A model generated the notes under the pieces. That model saw nothing but the letters and a program-made list of their open reading frames with translations, searched no databases and had not been told where the DNA came from. This document shows, in pieces, positions 34,468 to 46,548 of a DNA stretch of 64,000 nt; the first letter of the stretch is position 1; each line of letters begins with the position of its first letter. Origin of the DNA: Nyssa sinensis (Eukaryota; Streptophyta; Magnoliopsida; Cornales; Nyssaceae). The position numbers and the translations under genes were made by a program. Where the stretch lies: assembly GCA_008638375.1 (NCBI GenBank), contig CM018032.1, positions 9,093,501 through 9,157,500 of the forward strand, read 5' to 3'.

Positions 34468-36145
34468 TTTTTGAAAACTAAATGTTATTGAAAAATTACC
34501 TATAAAGTCTTATTTTTGTATCAAAATTTATTACATGTAAGAAAAACTTATTAGTTAATGAAAGTATGAAAACCTTAACAATTAATAATTTGAATAATTA
34601 ATAAATTAATAATTCTAAAAGGGTTGATTGTACACTATTTACAACCAATGCTTTGTTTGGTGGGACATTTGGGCATAAGCTTATTTGTTCGAACCTTAGT
34701 TATTTAGCCAATTTTTTTATTTATTTCGTAAAGTTAACTAATACACACGTGAGGGGAGGGTGCTTGAAGGTAATTCCACTCTAGCACTATAAAAGGAATT
34801 AACTTTTGTGAGAAAAATGATTATTTAAGTACCACTCTAACTCTTAAAAAGTTTTTTTTTTAAACAAAATATTCGACACATTGTATCGATTAATCTCAAG
34901 ATTCATATCAAATGTCTCTTCAGACGAGTCGATTAATTTTCGATTTGTGTATGAGAACGTGACCCTAAAATATTGATAACACTAATGAAAATTGAATTCC
35001 AAATCTAATGCTTCATATGACACTTATGCCCAAGTGAGTTATTTTACCGAGCCAACTCCTTGGAGTGCTAACTCTTTTTGAGGCTTACTATTCTATTCTT
35101 TGGATCCCTTGTTCTAGAAACACAACATCTCGTCCACATGACCAAGGTTCGATCTTATTGCTAAGGCTCTGTTTGGCTGCCTCCGGAACATGAAACTTGG
35201 GTAAATGACTTATTTGGCGCAAATATCGAAGATCCAGATGCAACGTAAACTAAGTTTGGAACACTTGATGCTCGATGTAGGTCTAGGCAACTTCTGCCTC
35301 TACACGTTTGCATCTCAATTTTCTCTTCCAATTTCGTCCTTCTACTTTTCTGATTATAGATTTAGCAGTGACAAAAATTAGAATTTAAGAAAATCTTTTG
35401 TGAAAATATAAAAATCTAGAGGGACTAACTCCTAATTTTTAAATTTATTTATAAAAAATAGAAGTAAAAAAAATCTAAAGGTTAAAAATCTGGACACGTT
35501 GCGATTAAAGGGTCTTATCCTCCAACGGTTTATCTAATTCCAATTATATCCCACTTCACTTTACTATATTAATTTATTTAGTTTATATAATATAAAATAT
35601 AATTTATTTATTCATATTTTTTTATATATTTATAATTATTTTATACATTTCTGTAAACTATATAATATATATTAATTACCTTATATTTAGTTTGTATAAA
35701 TTAAAAATTTATTTATTACATAAATATTTTAAATTATTTTATATAACATATGTTAGACCACACTTAAAACCATTTAATACAGAATAAAGTAGCGGCAGAC
35801 CATGGAGTAAGGGGTCAAAAATATAAAAGCAAAAGTTTAAGAAAAGTTTTATAAAAATAAGAAACAATTTGGGAGGAAAAATCCTAATTTTAATTTTTTT
35901 TTTTAACAAAAAGTAGGGATAAAAAAATCTAATTTTCAAAATTTTGGACCCTAAGCAAGTTATAGGTTCATTAAAATCTCATAATAAAAAATTACTTTTG
36001 AATAATTATCATTAAAACTCCATCTAAATACCAAATTAATTATTTTAGATTCACTTCTTCAAAATTAATTCAGTACAGGTAGAAACACCCTCAAACGAGG
36101 AAAAAAGTTCAGTGATACGTATTACGGTACCATTGTATTATTTTT

Positions 36146-36371
36146 ATTGTAATTTGAGTATCACAGTAAATCCCATAAAAAATTTAAATCACAATAAAAA
36201 TAATACTATGTTACTGTTCTATTGTAATTTGAGTATCACAATAAATCTCATAAAAAATTTAAATCACAGTAAAAATAATACTATGTTAACGTTCTCTTGT
36301 TATTTGAGTATCATAATAAATTTCATAAAAAAATTTATATCACAGTAAAAGTAATACTATGTTACCGTTCT
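36146..36371. repeat. Three 75-bp tandem repeats
   Basis: Units start at 36146, 36221 and 36296, each with ATTGTAATTTGAGTATCACA or a close variant; the period is 75 then 76 bp. Because 75 is a multiple of three they form an apparent 25-residue protein repeat, which is judged to be chance. Confidence 0.85.
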
Positions 36372-36655
36372 ATTGAACTATTTTTCCTCAAACGAGTACT
36401 AAATCCCATGCATTTTTCTCCAACCAAAAAATAAGTAGATGAGAACAAACAAATAGAAATAAAAATCACTTAGGAGTTGCGGTTCTAACAAAGCTTTGGA
36501 CTAATTATCAAATGCAGCGAAGTCAATGGAGGATTAAGGCGGAAGAAGATATGGGAAATGGAAATCAATGGAGGATTAAGATTGTGAAAGCAAATATAAC
36601 CAATAGGATTAGCAGATTGATATGGTAAAGAAGGCTGATGACGACCTTTTTCTAA

Positions 36656-36692
36656 TTTATATATATATATATATAGACACACACACACACAC
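36656..36692. repeat. (TA)n-(CA)n microsatellite
   Basis: A TA run followed by seven to eight CA units. Confidence 0.85.
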
Positions 36693-36900
36693 TAAGGGGG
36701 CTGTTTTCCAATTGGGTCAATTCTCATAAATGGACCAGGTTAGGTCCATCCTTAGAAAAATTGTCAAAGTTCTTTTATTTTATGATATCAAGAAGCACAT
36801 AACCCCCGCATCAAGTAACTCTTGATATACTTATGTCTCGTTTTGGATGGTAAAATAAGAGAATTTAATGGAATAACTCATTATTTTTGATGAATTGGTA

Positions 36901-37338
36901 AGGGAGTATCATGAGATAACTTATGTATATCATATTAAGTATCTTTTTCTGTGACTATCAAAATAACTCTTATTTTATCTTATGTTTGGTGTCATCTTTA
37001 ATTAACTTAAATAATTTTTTGTGAATCATTTATATCTCATTCACGTAAGATAAGAATAGAAGTATACGATTATTTTATCCAATATTTTTATCCGATCGTT
37101 TGGCAGACCTGGAGGGGTAAGGGTGTATCATGGGATAGCTTATGCATATCAGATTAAATCTCTCTTTCTGTGACTATCAGAATAACTCTTATTTTATCTT
37201 ATATTTGGTGTTATGTTTAATTAACTTAAATAACTTTTTGTGAATCATTTATATCTCATTCACGTAAGACAAGAATAGAAGTATATGATTATTTTATCCA
37301 ATATTTTTATCCGATCATTTGGCGGACTTGGAGGGGGC
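36901..37338. repeat. 219-bp tandem duplication
   Basis: 36901-37119 and 37120-37338 are near copies, each starting AGGG(A/T)GTATCATG and ending near TTTGGC(A/G)GAC(C/T)TGGAGG. Substitutions are few, so the duplication is fairly recent. No ORF. Confidence 0.85.
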
Positions 37339-39549
37339 CAGTGGGGGCCATTGCTTTCCAAAAATTGGAGAAATCTTTGTTTTTCTACTATGATTTTATT
37401 ATAATTTAAAAATTGTCCCTACTAAAACTTGTGATTTTTTCTAACAGATCTCCTTAGTGACTAGCTTTAAGTCCGTCATTGATAGTCTAAGCATAGCTTA
37501 GGGTTCCCAACTATGAGAAATGTACCAGGCTAGGTCCACCCTTGAAAAGTAGACAGTTTTTTGTCACAGTCACAAAAAAGGAAGCTAGCCTTGTTTTTAG
37601 GTTTCACTTGAGCTACCTTACATGCATTTTATTTTTGGTAACTTGGAATCGCTATTATCAATCGTAACCTCCAGTCGTGTGATCGGATTATAAACAAGAG
37701 CTCCCGCCAAAGATGTTCTTATGATAGCCCATAGGTAACCTCAAAAAATTATTATCTTCGATAGAATACTCTAGAGTTCAGTGTAACCAGCATGTACTTT
37801 GCAGTTTGCTCCTTGGATTCCTTACATGCATTCTTATTGTAGCAAATAACTTGAAACAAGAACCAAGTCCTTCTTATCTTCAATTGAATAGGTTCTAACG
37901 CTCCCTAAATAATTTAGGAACCACCTCATGTACTTAACTTGAAGCATCACCCTCCTAATAATGTAAAAGATAAAAATATATTGAAAAAGCAGATTTGAGA
38001 GTTTAAAAAATACAAAGTGGGAAGGGATTGAAAAATTAAGAATGATGTAACAAATTTTGAATTACCTCCTAAACTTCTTATCTTTTACTGGTGAAAGTAA
38101 AGGACATGCAATGGGGCGAGTTTGGGGCGGGGTGTCCCCGCCCGCCTCGTCCCATCTAGTAGTTTATTCCAATCCCGACCTCGTTTATAATCTTCGATCC
38201 CGCCCCGTCCTGTCCCGATCATCGACATTTTTTTTCCGAAGTAAATTAATTTCTTTTTTTTGGTAGATAAATTAAACATTTATTGTTAAAACAATCATTA
38301 TAAGAAAAAATAATATAGGCGTGATATGAAAAATCTTAAAACTAATTTTATATAGTGTGATTTATTAGTAAAACTAGTAAACATAGAGATTTTAAAAAAA
38401 TTAATATATAAACAGGACGGGTTCGGGATGGAGTGATCATTCCCTGACTCCGACGAAATTTTCAAAGTCTCACTTCGATCCCGCCTCGACTTCGTTTATG
38501 AATACCCCATTAAGAGTAGGGCGGGACGAGTTTTTGACAGGACGGGCTAAATTCTCATCCCTAATGAATACTGTGTGAAAAAGACTAACGAAATTTGCTA
38601 CTACTACATTTACATGGCAAATTTGCTTACTTTAGATGGACATGGCAAACAGAGGCAGATCTAGAGGGGGCATTTTAAAATTGTATTTTTTTATTTCTTA
38701 TTTTATTATAATTTTTTAAAAATAATTAGGACTTTGGCCTCCCAATTTTTTTTTATATATATATTCATATGAATCCCTCTTAAATTTTGATACTTTCATT
38801 TTTGCCCCTTAACTATGTTTTCTGAATCCGTCACTGATAGCAAATGCAATAATTACATAATGGTGTGGGTTATACAGAAAATAAAAATCCAACTTCAAAA
38901 TGAATTGCTCAAAGTATGTAAAAGACAAATAAATAAAATTTGTTTCTACTGTTAGAATGTCAAATCTCAAAAATAACAAACGAAGATAACAAAATTATAT
39001 ATATGGTAGCAAATGACACATTTGCTATCTTATATTTGCTACCTTCATTGGAGATGGTCTTTGATATATCATGTTCACAGCTGGTTGTTCACACAAAAGA
39101 TATGAGTTCAAATCTTCCTCCCTTTATTTGCTATTCACACACACAAGGGCGCACACACATATATCTATATACACACATGTGAACACATTATATTACAACC
39201 TGACCAACTTGAACTTTGGGCTACATCTTCATTAATGGAATTCCAAGTGTATGGAATTCTGAAAAGGTTGACATTTAGTGGTGAGACCCTGATCCACAGC
39301 CTCTTAAAAATTGGTGGGAGCACTTGTACAAAACATAATAATGCAAAAGGGATATTGAATTATTGGGTTAGATGAGAATTCAAAGTAAGCATAAAAGGAT
39401 GCACTTTTTGAAACCTTTCTTAACTAATATGCCAACACAATTTATAGTATGACACCTAATTTGCAGCATCCACTTCATTCTATCTGTGCTGTAAGACAAT
39501 ATAATGCTACCCTAAAGGAAGTAGCACTCAAAAATTCTTTGAAATGCCA

Positions 39550-39590
<41 letters not shown>

Positions 39591-40915
39591 TTGAAATGTT
39601 AGAATCCAACACATTTCACTACACCATCACTTTGAAAAGAAAATTCAAGACCAAGTCCAAATCCTTTCTTAGAGCATGCTAAAATCAAACATTTACAGTG
39701 CATAGGCATGTCAGCGGGTTGGGTTTTTTGGGTGACCCGAACCGGCCCGAATAGAATAGATTTGGTATGGAGCTAAACGGGTTTGGGATGAGTTTATGTA
39801 GAACTTATACATACCTGGTCGGGTTCGGATCAGGGATGGGAAACAATGGTAAAACCCACCCTGCCCCTATTACATATGTAATTACTAAACTGCCCCTACT
39901 ATATATATATAAAACACATCTTCTTTATCTCTACACTGTGAAGGCTAATACAGGCAGATCTTAAGCACAACCATTTAAGGACCTTTGCTTTCTAAACTTC
40001 ATGGATCATCCTCTCACACAGATCTTTTAGTGAATGAGACAGTTATGATCTTAAAATTTGGTTAATCAGATTCTAAACATGCTTCACTGCAAATACAAAA
40101 AAAAAAAATTATATGAATATAATACACATATAATGACATAAAGTCATAAACTAAAGTGATGTAGTTGGTGGGGTGAATCTATTCTAAACATGATTAAGAT
40201 TTTATTCCACATAAATGGTTTCCTTTATAAGGGTACTAATAATCCATGTCAATCAAATGGTGTAAACTTTAAAAAGTTCTAAATTGCGCATCCCCCTGTG
40301 ATTTGACATAAACTTAATGGAGATTTACAAAATGGGAATTGGGAAGAACAAGAATAGATATTCCAATGTCTCTAATGTAGTATATAGCATATTTCCAAAC
40401 AAGAATATATGATATGATCATATTCTAATGAAACGATTAAAAGAATTTGAACGGTATAGAGTGGTGGACTTAGACCTTAAGTTTGGGGGGGGGGGGGAAA
40501 CATACAAAAGTTAGAGGGTCTTTTGTAAAAATATGAAAAATTTTGGAGGAGCAATTCCTAAATTTTTTTAAAATTTCCATAGAAAATATAAAGAAAAAGT
40601 CAAAATTTTAAAACTCTAGCACCCCTGGGACCGCCTCTGCTTATACATGTTTTTCCCAGCAAATGCTCTCATGTTACACTTCCCAAACATCCACCTAAAA
40701 ACAAGAGTGTTGCAATATTTCATATTCCAACTCTCTTTGCTTACACGTTTTGGCATTCTATTTATCCTGATCTCCTCTCTTGTGTTAGTTTGATATATAA
40801 TGTTCAGTTCATTCTCTAACAATTTAAGTTTTTAAAGTAATTAATAATTTAATATGATATCAAAGTTCTGGTTAAGAAAGATTTTAAGCTCAAGTCTCTC
40901 CTTATTCATTTCTTA
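37339..40915. other. Intergenic DNA with several degenerate repeats
   Basis: No gene was recognised. A GGCGGG/CCCGCC-rich element lies at about 38095-38565. A GCAAATTTGCTAC...CATTGGAGATGGTCT element lies at about 38586-39065. A GGGTTGGGTTTTTTGGGTGACC-type hAT remnant is at 39703-39880, and a repeat with a poly(G) tract is at 40465-40640. Confidence 0.5.
39552..39584. repeat. (TA)n microsatellite
   Basis: About 16 TA units. Confidence 0.9.
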
Positions 40916-40920
40916 CAAAG

Positions 40921-41713
40921 CAATGTTTTCAGACTCAGCCCGTTCATTGAACTAAAAAAATATCCGGGTTACGGGTTATCGGTTCAACCGTTGGGTCAAC
41001 CAGAATTAAACCGTGATGTCATAATTATGTAATTAATAAATTTAATAATACATATTATTGATATTTTAAATTTAAAAAATTATACAAAAATTACTAAAAA
41101 TTATATAAAAAATTTTTATAAAATATGAATTTTCTTAATATATAAAGCTTCAAGAAAAAAATGAAAAAAGTATAGTAGACATACCTTATTACAATGTTGA
41201 AAGTTGAAACTTCATTGCCATTCTTCCATAATCGCAAGGATCATAACAAAAATCATTTTAACATCCAATCCACGCATAATCTAATAATTTAGTCTTTAAC
41301 TACATGAAAAAAAAAGATACAAACACTAACAATCATGCATAAAATAAAATAAAATACCACATGATACAAATATATAATACTGGAGTTTCAAATTTCAAGG
41401 GTTTAAAATTTTAAATACAATCCAAAATAAATTCAGCCAAAGACCAACTCAACTAGGCCAAAATTCATTCAAAAAATTACATGAAATTTGAGATTTTGAA
41501 TATACCAAAAAAAAAAAAATTGCAGCCAAGAAGCGGTTGACCCAGTATCGGGTCAACCGGTTCAACGGTTGGACCGTCTGCTTTTACCCGTTTTTTATTT
41601 TTAGAACGGTTTTGAACTTAAAACTCGTTTATGGGTTAAACGGGGTCGTTTTGTGGAATGGTCGACGGTTCAACAGATTGAACCGGCCGATCGGTCCAGG
41701 TTTTAAAACATTG
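40921..41713. mobile_element. hAT-type non-autonomous element
   Basis: The ends CAATGTTTTCAGAC and (reverse) CAATGTTTTAAAAC are inverted repeats. The flanks TTACAAAG (40913-40920) and CTACAAAG (41714-41721) agree at 7 of 8 positions, as for a hAT target duplication. Both arms carry GGTTCAACCG/CGGTTCAAC repeats. The AT-rich 793-bp interior has no transposase. Confidence 0.7.
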
Positions 41714-41721
41714 CTACAAAG

Positions 41722-43290
41722 TTTGCAGTTACTCGCCCTATTACAATCTCGCTCTCCACCTGCACAATCTGACACTTTAATTGGCAATAAGCTCTGTATT
41801 TAAAAGACCGTGAGGGCTAGTGACTTCCCATTTTTTTCTCCACTAGATGAGCTAATTTTTTCCAAAAAACACAAATTAATTTCTCTCTATCTCTATAGAT
41901 ATACATATTAAATAAAAAAAAAAAGAAACATATTCCGGATGAACAAGTGACATTGAAAGGAACCTCTCCAGAAAGGAACCAATACGAGGAAAGTGCATAT
42001 GCATCTTTCAAATAATAAAACATGTTGTGTAAAAGCATGAAAGCTACTTATATCATCCTTATGTCCATTAAACTAGAACTATATGGGCTCAGATGAAAAA
42101 AAGGCACTACTTTAAAAATGCCTTAAGACCCATATTCTGTTTATCCAATGGGCTGTCTCAGGGTCCCATGGGCCCACACCACTTTCTGACACATCAAGAA
42201 ATTTATAATTTGTAGATGCACACAGCTAATGTACAATAAAAACTTCACAGATCATATGATCATGATAGATCAATGGTTACAATTAGATCAAGTTGAAAAC
42301 TGAATAGTGGTTCTCTCATTGAGGGCCCACCCATATGATCTGCCTTGGCATTAGATATAGATATATATATATATATATAAATTGTATATAAAATAATAAT
42401 TATGGTACACCATCTATGAGTATTTATTGGATTGGGTGGAGGTCCACTTCTGAAGTGTAAAATTCATTGAATAGAGTGGATAGAATTGGAAGTGTCTGGT
42501 AGCAGGGTGGGTCCTATCCTGATTTTAAATATATGAAGATGTGACCTTGTCATGTTTTGATAGTTATGCAAAAAAGATGTTTCCTTACCAATCACCAAGG
42601 CTCCACAAGAGGAATGGATGTGAGTCAGGGGATCACTTCTCTCCAAAGTAAAATGTCCCATTATTGGGGCGGTCCCGGTAAATTAGATTCACCGCTCTTA
42701 AAATTTATTATTAAATTTATTATTATTATACTGATATTTTTAAAAAAATTTAAAATTATATTGACATTTTTTATTTTTATTAATAAATTATAGATACCTT
42801 TTTTAATCAATATTTTTAAATAATAAAATTACTTCTTTCATTTTTTTTCATTTTTGATTTTGACTAATTATTTTTTTAACTTTTTAATTTTTTTTATTTT
42901 ATATAAAAATAAATTTAAAATTTTAATCAATATTTATTTGAAAATAAAAAGAATTGGTCAAAAATAAAAAAAAAATGCAACAAAAAAACACATAAAATAA
43001 ACATTTTTGTCATTTTGAAGAAAAAAAATGTTGGTTGAAAAAGATATTTGTAGTTTGTTAATAAAAGTACGAGAAGTCTGTTATGAAAATCTGTGCTTAT
43101 AATTGTATTTCATATTTTGCAGCTTTGCATCTCATGACAACATCATTTTAACAAATTCAAACTAAAAAAAAAAAAAAGAAATTAAATCTACAATTTTCAT
43201 AATCTACAATAGATTATGTGACATGCATATAAAATTCATTGAGAGAAATTAAGAAAAAAAAATCAATTTTTTTTTTATTCTTAATTAATT
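41722..43290. other. Intergenic DNA, no gene recognised
   Basis: AT-rich sequence with a TA microsatellite at about 42356-42379 and long poly(A)/poly(T) runs after 42800. No supported coding region. Confidence 0.5.
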
Positions 43291-43296
43291 TTTATA

Positions 43297-43733
43297 AAGG
43301 TTAATTACACTTTAATACTTTGAAGTTTTGTCTAAATTTTAAATAAGGCCCTCGATTATCAATTGTAATAATACAATCTCTCAATTTTTACTTTTATTTC
43401 AATTGAGGCCAATTACAAACAGTCGTTAACGGCCGTCTCAAATTCTTAACGACAATCATTTACACATTAAGATTATAAAGCTTCATTTGAAACCTGTATA
43501 AAATTATAAAACCTTATTTAAAACTCGTATACAATTATATAGTATTATTATTGAAACCTATATGAAATTATAGGTTACTAAAATATAATTAATTTGGAAG
43601 GGCCATTAACAGTCGTTTGCAATTGGTCTCAGTTGAAATGAAATTAAAATTTAAAAGAATTGTTACAATTGATAATCAATGACTTTATTTAAAATCAAGA
43701 CAAAACTTCAAATAATAAAATATAATTAATCTT
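43297..43733. mobile_element. MITE with long (~130 bp) terminal inverted repeats
   Basis: The left arm AAGGTTAATTACACTTTAAT and the reversed right arm AAGATTAATTATATTTTATT continue to match for about 130 bp, including GAAGTTTTGTCT and GATTATCAATTGTAA. The flanks ATTTTTATA and ATTTTTAAT agree at 7 of 9 positions, suggesting a Mutator-like origin. It could fold into a long hairpin. Confidence 0.65.
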
Positions 43734-43734
43734 A

Positions 43735-46340
43735 TTTTTAATGTAATGCAACATCATATAGTACCCTTAGAGCTCGAGATATATGTATCTCAACATTATT
43801 CAAAAAAAATAAAATAAAATAAAATAAAAAAAGTAGTAGAAAAGGGCCAATAATTAATGTCTCTCCTATCTATGTTCATGCAGCAGCCAAAATGTGAACG
43901 CCATCCTCATTCATATAAGCACAAAAAGCAGGCTAAATGACACTTGTACACACAAACAGAGGAAAGGTCAGAGAAAAAAAAAAATTCATGATGCACATTT
44001 TCTTCCCAATAAATATAAAAATGAACCTCAAACAACGAAGATTCCTGTCAACGCTATATATACACACACACTAAACTAATTGCCTGTTTGTTGTGATCAA
44101 TGTGCATAATTTGTGGACGGTGACCTTGGTTTTTACCCATTTTTATCTTTTTCCAGGACCATGGGTAAATGGCTGAGAGCATCAATAGATAAATCTGTGT
44201 CATCTTTTTCCAGCCTCATAAAGTTGATACTTCATGTTTGTATCAGCTGCGTCATCTATGCATATGCATACTTAGCTCATCAATTAGATTCATCATTCCT
44301 AAATTATAATTGACTTCTCAAAAAAATGGTATAAAGAAAGCCCCACTAGTAGTCATTATTGGTCAATCAGAGTTTATTGGGTTAGATGATTAATATGCTA
44401 ATGGGTGATTGAATTACATAAATTTCTACACTATAAACACACACACATATATATGTATGTGTGTGTGTGTGTATATATATAGAATTGATATGGAGAACCC
44501 ATACTCCTTCCCTATTTTGGTTTTGGGAGAAAGTGGTAGTGCAGGACTCAGTATGGTTCAGAGACGGACCACTAGATGGTAGGAAAAACAAATAAAGGAA
44601 GCCTACACTATATCTAAAATCTTATACCAAAAGTATGAAACCTGAGTTAGAATATTGAATGTGATCAAAGACATATATATATATATATATATAATTCAGA
44701 TTCAAAAGGTTCTAAGCATGTAAAATGAATAAAAAAATAACTAAAATAAGCTCAATTCACTGTGACCTGCATGTGACGAGTTTGACTCGTGAAAACAGTT
44801 TCTCAATTCATAAAGGTAATGTTACGTATATCTAACCCTTTTCTGATTCTGCAATAATGGAAGTTTCGAACACAGAAACTGCCTTTTTTAAGCTCAATCC
44901 ATCTGTCATGGGTATATACAAAAAAATATGAAAGCTTGATAAAAGAAAACCTGGTTTCAAAAATGCACTAGTTAAACAATTCCTCATTATTTAATTCTTG
45001 GTCAATAATATACATTGTCATAATAAAGGGTTATGCCTTATCCAACCACCTAACACACAATTGTGCTCTCACACATCAAATAACTGGAACCAAGTTTTCT
45101 TGAACTGGAAATAATCAATACAAATATGATACACCTCAGCTTTATTGATTACCATTAATTCTTGCTTGTTCTATACCAATCACCATTCAAAACTCAATGA
45201 AAATGTGTCATCTAAAAGTGTTCAAATTATTTATGCAGAGATTCCCATTCATCCTTGTCCTCATCTCCAATAATATATAATGCCATTACTGATCAATATA
45301 AATAATGCCATTGTTTATTGCTCAAACAAGACTTCACATGAATGTTTCATGTTCAGAAAGCATATTAATTAAAATACAAATAAAAGAGGATGACAATATA
45401 TTATAAGAACTCATTGAATAATGCTTGTAAATTGTACTTTTGATGGCATTTTTTTTTTTAGTCATAGTGATAACTTTTTCTTGTTTGGTAGAATGAATTT
45501 GAAACCCCTCCCTCCTCCCTTTTTCCCCCTCAAATCAGGGAGAGAAAATTATGCATATTGCTTCTGTCATTACAAGTGCAATACTGAATATAGTTTGCAG
45601 GTTATTGTATAGAGCCGGTTAAACCCCCTCCTAAATCATGATTTTGGTGTATGAAAAAATGTGAAACCAACTTTTGAGGTGTCTAGTTGTATTTTTAATA
45701 ACTCCATTTTGTAATGGGAGACCGCAAGCAAAACCAAAGTTTGGAGAAGTTAAAAAAACTAGAATCACTTCTTACTCCTAGACCCATCACTAACACATTA
45801 CTCAATACATACAATATAAAGGATAAAAAGAAGAAATAATGATTAGAATCACTTCTACATAATTTTTATCAAACACCCATATAACAAATTGATTATATTC
45901 TTCATGATCCATTCCCCAATAATTAATTCTTTAGATCCCCTAAATGAGCTCTAAGATATAATAGGACGAATCAATGACAGATCATAATGAAAAGTTGGTC
46001 TCTTCGAGTGGTAGTAAAGGGGGAAAATTGAGAGGAAGAGAAAGTTGAAGGAATCAAAAAGGTCATGTTAAGAAAAGAAAAGATTGGTTGAGCAGGAAGG
46101 AAATGAGCAAGGAAACTGTCTTCCAGTCCAACAATGAAAATTTTCTCCATTTTCTTCCCCCCATCTCCTTGCTCTCCCTCTTCACTCCTACCAAACAGAT
46201 GGTAAATAGAAAATGAGCAATCATAGTCACGGAGAAGTTTTATGTTTCTGGAGTTGCGACCACTTCAAGAAGAGAAGAACCTTGGCCCTGACGTGTGCAG
46301 TCGGTGGATAACAAGTTTTACAAATGTCCTAATTTTGGCT
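43735..46340. other. Intergenic DNA upstream of the GRAS gene
   Basis: Several CA/TA microsatellites (44440-44480, 44670-44692). No recognised gene or element with defined ends. The last kilobase is presumably promoter sequence of the GRAS gene. Confidence 0.45.
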
Positions 46341-46360
46341 TATCAGCATGTGTTGACTGA

Positions 46361-46385
46361 TATATATATATATATATATATATAT
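46361..46385. repeat. (TA)n microsatellite in the GRAS gene promoter
   Basis: Twelve TA units about 165 bp upstream of the GRAS start codon. Confidence 0.85.
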
Positions 46386-46502
46386 GAGCATGACACGTGA
46401 CACTGCTGTTTTCTTTATTCTAGGTTGTTTATTTTCTCGTGTGAATTATGAAGTTTCCACCTAACAGGACAGTACTAGCACTCTTGTCACTATAGAATCT
46501 TG

Positions 46503-46510
46503 TATTTAAA
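46503..46510 (+). promoter_or_regulatory. Possible TATA box of the GRAS gene
   Basis: TATTTAAA lies 39 bp before the ATG, which would leave a very short leader. The TA run further upstream is an alternative. Weak evidence. Confidence 0.25.
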
Positions 46511-46548
46511 CATGAACTCTCGGCATACATTCTCACTACTCTAGATAA

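Larger units (their letters stand above)
30946..36100. other. Gene-poor AT-rich DNA with transposon remnants
   Basis: No gene was recognised. Contents: a GTAGCAAATTTGC-type MITE remnant near 30860-31145, a possible SINE with box-B-like GAGTTCAAGTTCC near 32350, the TAATTACACT MITE family near 32530-32640, a GGGTCGGGTC-rich hAT-like remnant at 33505-33640, a second copy of the 10.6-kb MITE family at 33988-34200, and TA microsatellites. Confidence 0.55.

Noticed and set aside
36112..36348. Apparent protein with three 25-residue repeats
   Set aside because: It follows from a 75-bp AT-rich DNA tandem repeat whose length is a multiple of three; no other coding evidence.
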